Source: Bradyrhizobium sp. SZCCHNS1050
GTDB lineage: Bacteria; Pseudomonadota; Alphaproteobacteria; Rhizobiales; Xanthobacteraceae
NCBI RefSeq assembly: GCF_032484785.1
Contig: NZ_JAUETR010000001.1
Coordinates: 372,001 to 436,000, forward strand
Direction of reading: 5' to 3'
Length of the DNA stretch: 64,000 nt
The translations under genes were made by a program, and so were the position numbers. Below, one piece after another: positions 63,300 through 64,000 of the stretch. Each line of letters starts with the position of its first letter. The stretch's first letter is position 1. Under the pieces are notes generated by a model. It made no database searches. It saw only the letters and a program-made list of their open reading frames with translations, and had not been told where the DNA came from.

Positions 63300-63976
63300 T
63301 TCTTGTGAGTGCCGAGTGCAAAAAGATAATGAGCCATCTTGTGATAGCCGGTATGAACCACCTCGTCGTTCATCGAGAACATGAAGACGCTGTGGAAGTA
63401 CTCTTCCATCAGCTTCTTGAAATCCGGCATCGTCTTGCAGTTGATATGCCCGACCTTGCTCTGCGGCGACGCATAGACCTGCGATTCGAGCGAGGGCATG
63501 CCGAAGATCGCCACGCCGTGCGGCCCGAGCGAGCCCAGGGCGTTCTGCAGGAACTGCCGCTCGACCGACGGTTCGATGTGCTCGAGCACGTCGAGAGCGT
63601 AGACCGCATCGAACGTGCCAGGAATGGGACCGGACAGCAGATCATGGACCAGGGTGTCCATCGGCCAGTGCTTGTCCATCCGCTCCCGGACATCCTCGAT
63701 GAACAGCGGGTCGAAATCGGTCGCCGTGATGTGGCCGACGGTCTGCTGCACCAGACGGGTACCGAACGCGTCGGCACACCCGATTTCGAGCACGCGCTGA
63801 CGTCCCTCGAACATCTTCGAAACGAACTTGTAGCGCGCCAGCGTGAACAGCGTACGGCGCGGATCCTTGTTCCAGGACTCGTTGGCCATCAGCCCGAAGC
63901 GGCTGATGCCATGCTCTTCCTTGACGCGAAACAGCAACTCATATTGCGGTTCTTTGGTCTGAGCCTGATCGTTCAC
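63296..63976 (-). CDS. Class I SAM-dependent methyltransferase
   Basis: The 226-residue protein has the Rossmann-type SAM signature QRVLEIGCADAFGTRLVQQT, an acidic second strand HITATDFDPLFIED, and YALDVLEHIEPSVERQFLQN as the motif IV/V region. This is the Methyltransf_11/23 type found in many glycan clusters; its methyl acceptor is not predictable. The initiation codon is a GTG at 63976, close to the right edge of the window, so an earlier start beyond the frame is unlikely but the operon promoter is outside. It is the first gene of the minus-strand run visible here, coupled to the GT2 gene. Confidence 0.9.
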   Translation of the reverse strand: MNDQAQTKEPQYELLFRVKEEHGISRFGLMANESWNKDPRRTLFTLARYKFVSKMFEGRQRVLEIGCADAFGTRLVQQTVGHITATDFDPLFIEDVRERMDKHWPMDTLVHDLLSGPIPGTFDAVYALDVLEHIEPSVERQFLQNALGSLGPHGVAIFGMPSLESQVYASPQSKVGHINCKTMPDFKKLMEEYFHSVFMFSMNDEVVHTGYHKMAHYLFALGTHKK

Positions 63977-64000
63977 GACTGCCTCTCGATTGTTGGCTGT

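Overview
The window is high-GC alphaproteobacterial chromosome, most likely from Bradyrhizobium or a close relative in the Nitrobacteraceae. The support is the protein style (ThiD, MurJ, orphan branched-chain amino-acid-type binding protein, cytochrome c', form II CoxL-like subunit), the frequent TTG/GTG starts, and several dispersed palindromic repeats of a kind I associate with Bradyrhizobium. No rRNA, tRNA, CRISPR array or replication origin was seen.

Region 1 (1-15.1 kb) is ordinary chromosome: the 3' end of an AraC regulator, an exported NTF2-like protein, thiD, a stand-alone Lrp/AsnC ligand domain, an AraC regulator converging on a large GGDEF-EAL protein, a periplasmic binding protein, two c-type cytochromes, an orphan molybdopterin oxidoreductase large subunit, murJ and two small proteins. 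It ends in about 1.2 kb of repeat-rich DNA without a gene.

Region 2 (15.1-30.7 kb) is a sugar and glycosylation block. A DegT aminotransferase and a Gfo/Idh dehydrogenase (WbpE/WbpB-like) precede a DUF1223 protein. An approximately 11-kb minus-strand run then encodes a TviB/WbpA-like nucleotide-sugar dehydrogenase, a UDP-uronate 4-epimerase, mannose-1-phosphate guanylyltransferase/isomerase, and a tandem family of TPR-O-GlcNAc-transferase-like (SPINDLY) proteins: three full copies and one internally deleted copy. A YbhN-type membrane protein is divergent from this run.

Region 3 (31-54 kb) is a mosaic accessory region: an exported beta-helix protein, two TylF-type methyltransferases, a GT2 enzyme, two divergently oriented paralogous polytopic membrane proteins of no family I can name, several acyltransferase-3 proteins, a radical SAM gene, and an IS-rich core (41.65-46.90 kb). 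The core carries a metzincin-like protease with FG-GAP-type repeats between two inverted copies of one IS3-family element. One of those copies is truncated exactly where a second IS3-family element sits. A six-cysteine domain resembling SUEL-type (galactose/rhamnose-binding) lectins occurs three times: at the C-terminus of one large membrane protein, at the C-terminus of an acyltransferase (visible only after correcting a frameshift), and as a nearly free-standing ORF. The acyltransferase and radical SAM genes each carry two apparent frameshifts, and the radical SAM gene is also cut by an IS end.

Region 4 (54.1-64 kb) is a minus-strand glycan-modification run, read from 63.98 kb downward: SAM methyltransferase, GT2 glycosyltransferase, a large GT-A-like protein, a phytanoyl-CoA dioxygenase-like protein, a C-methyltransferase, a TIGR04372-type glycosyltransferase and a glutamine-dependent asparagine synthase, continuing into two acyltransferases. 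Taken together, regions 2-4 look like machinery for making, amidating, methylating, acylating and attaching unusual sugars on a surface polysaccharide or on proteins. The final product cannot be read from sequence alone.
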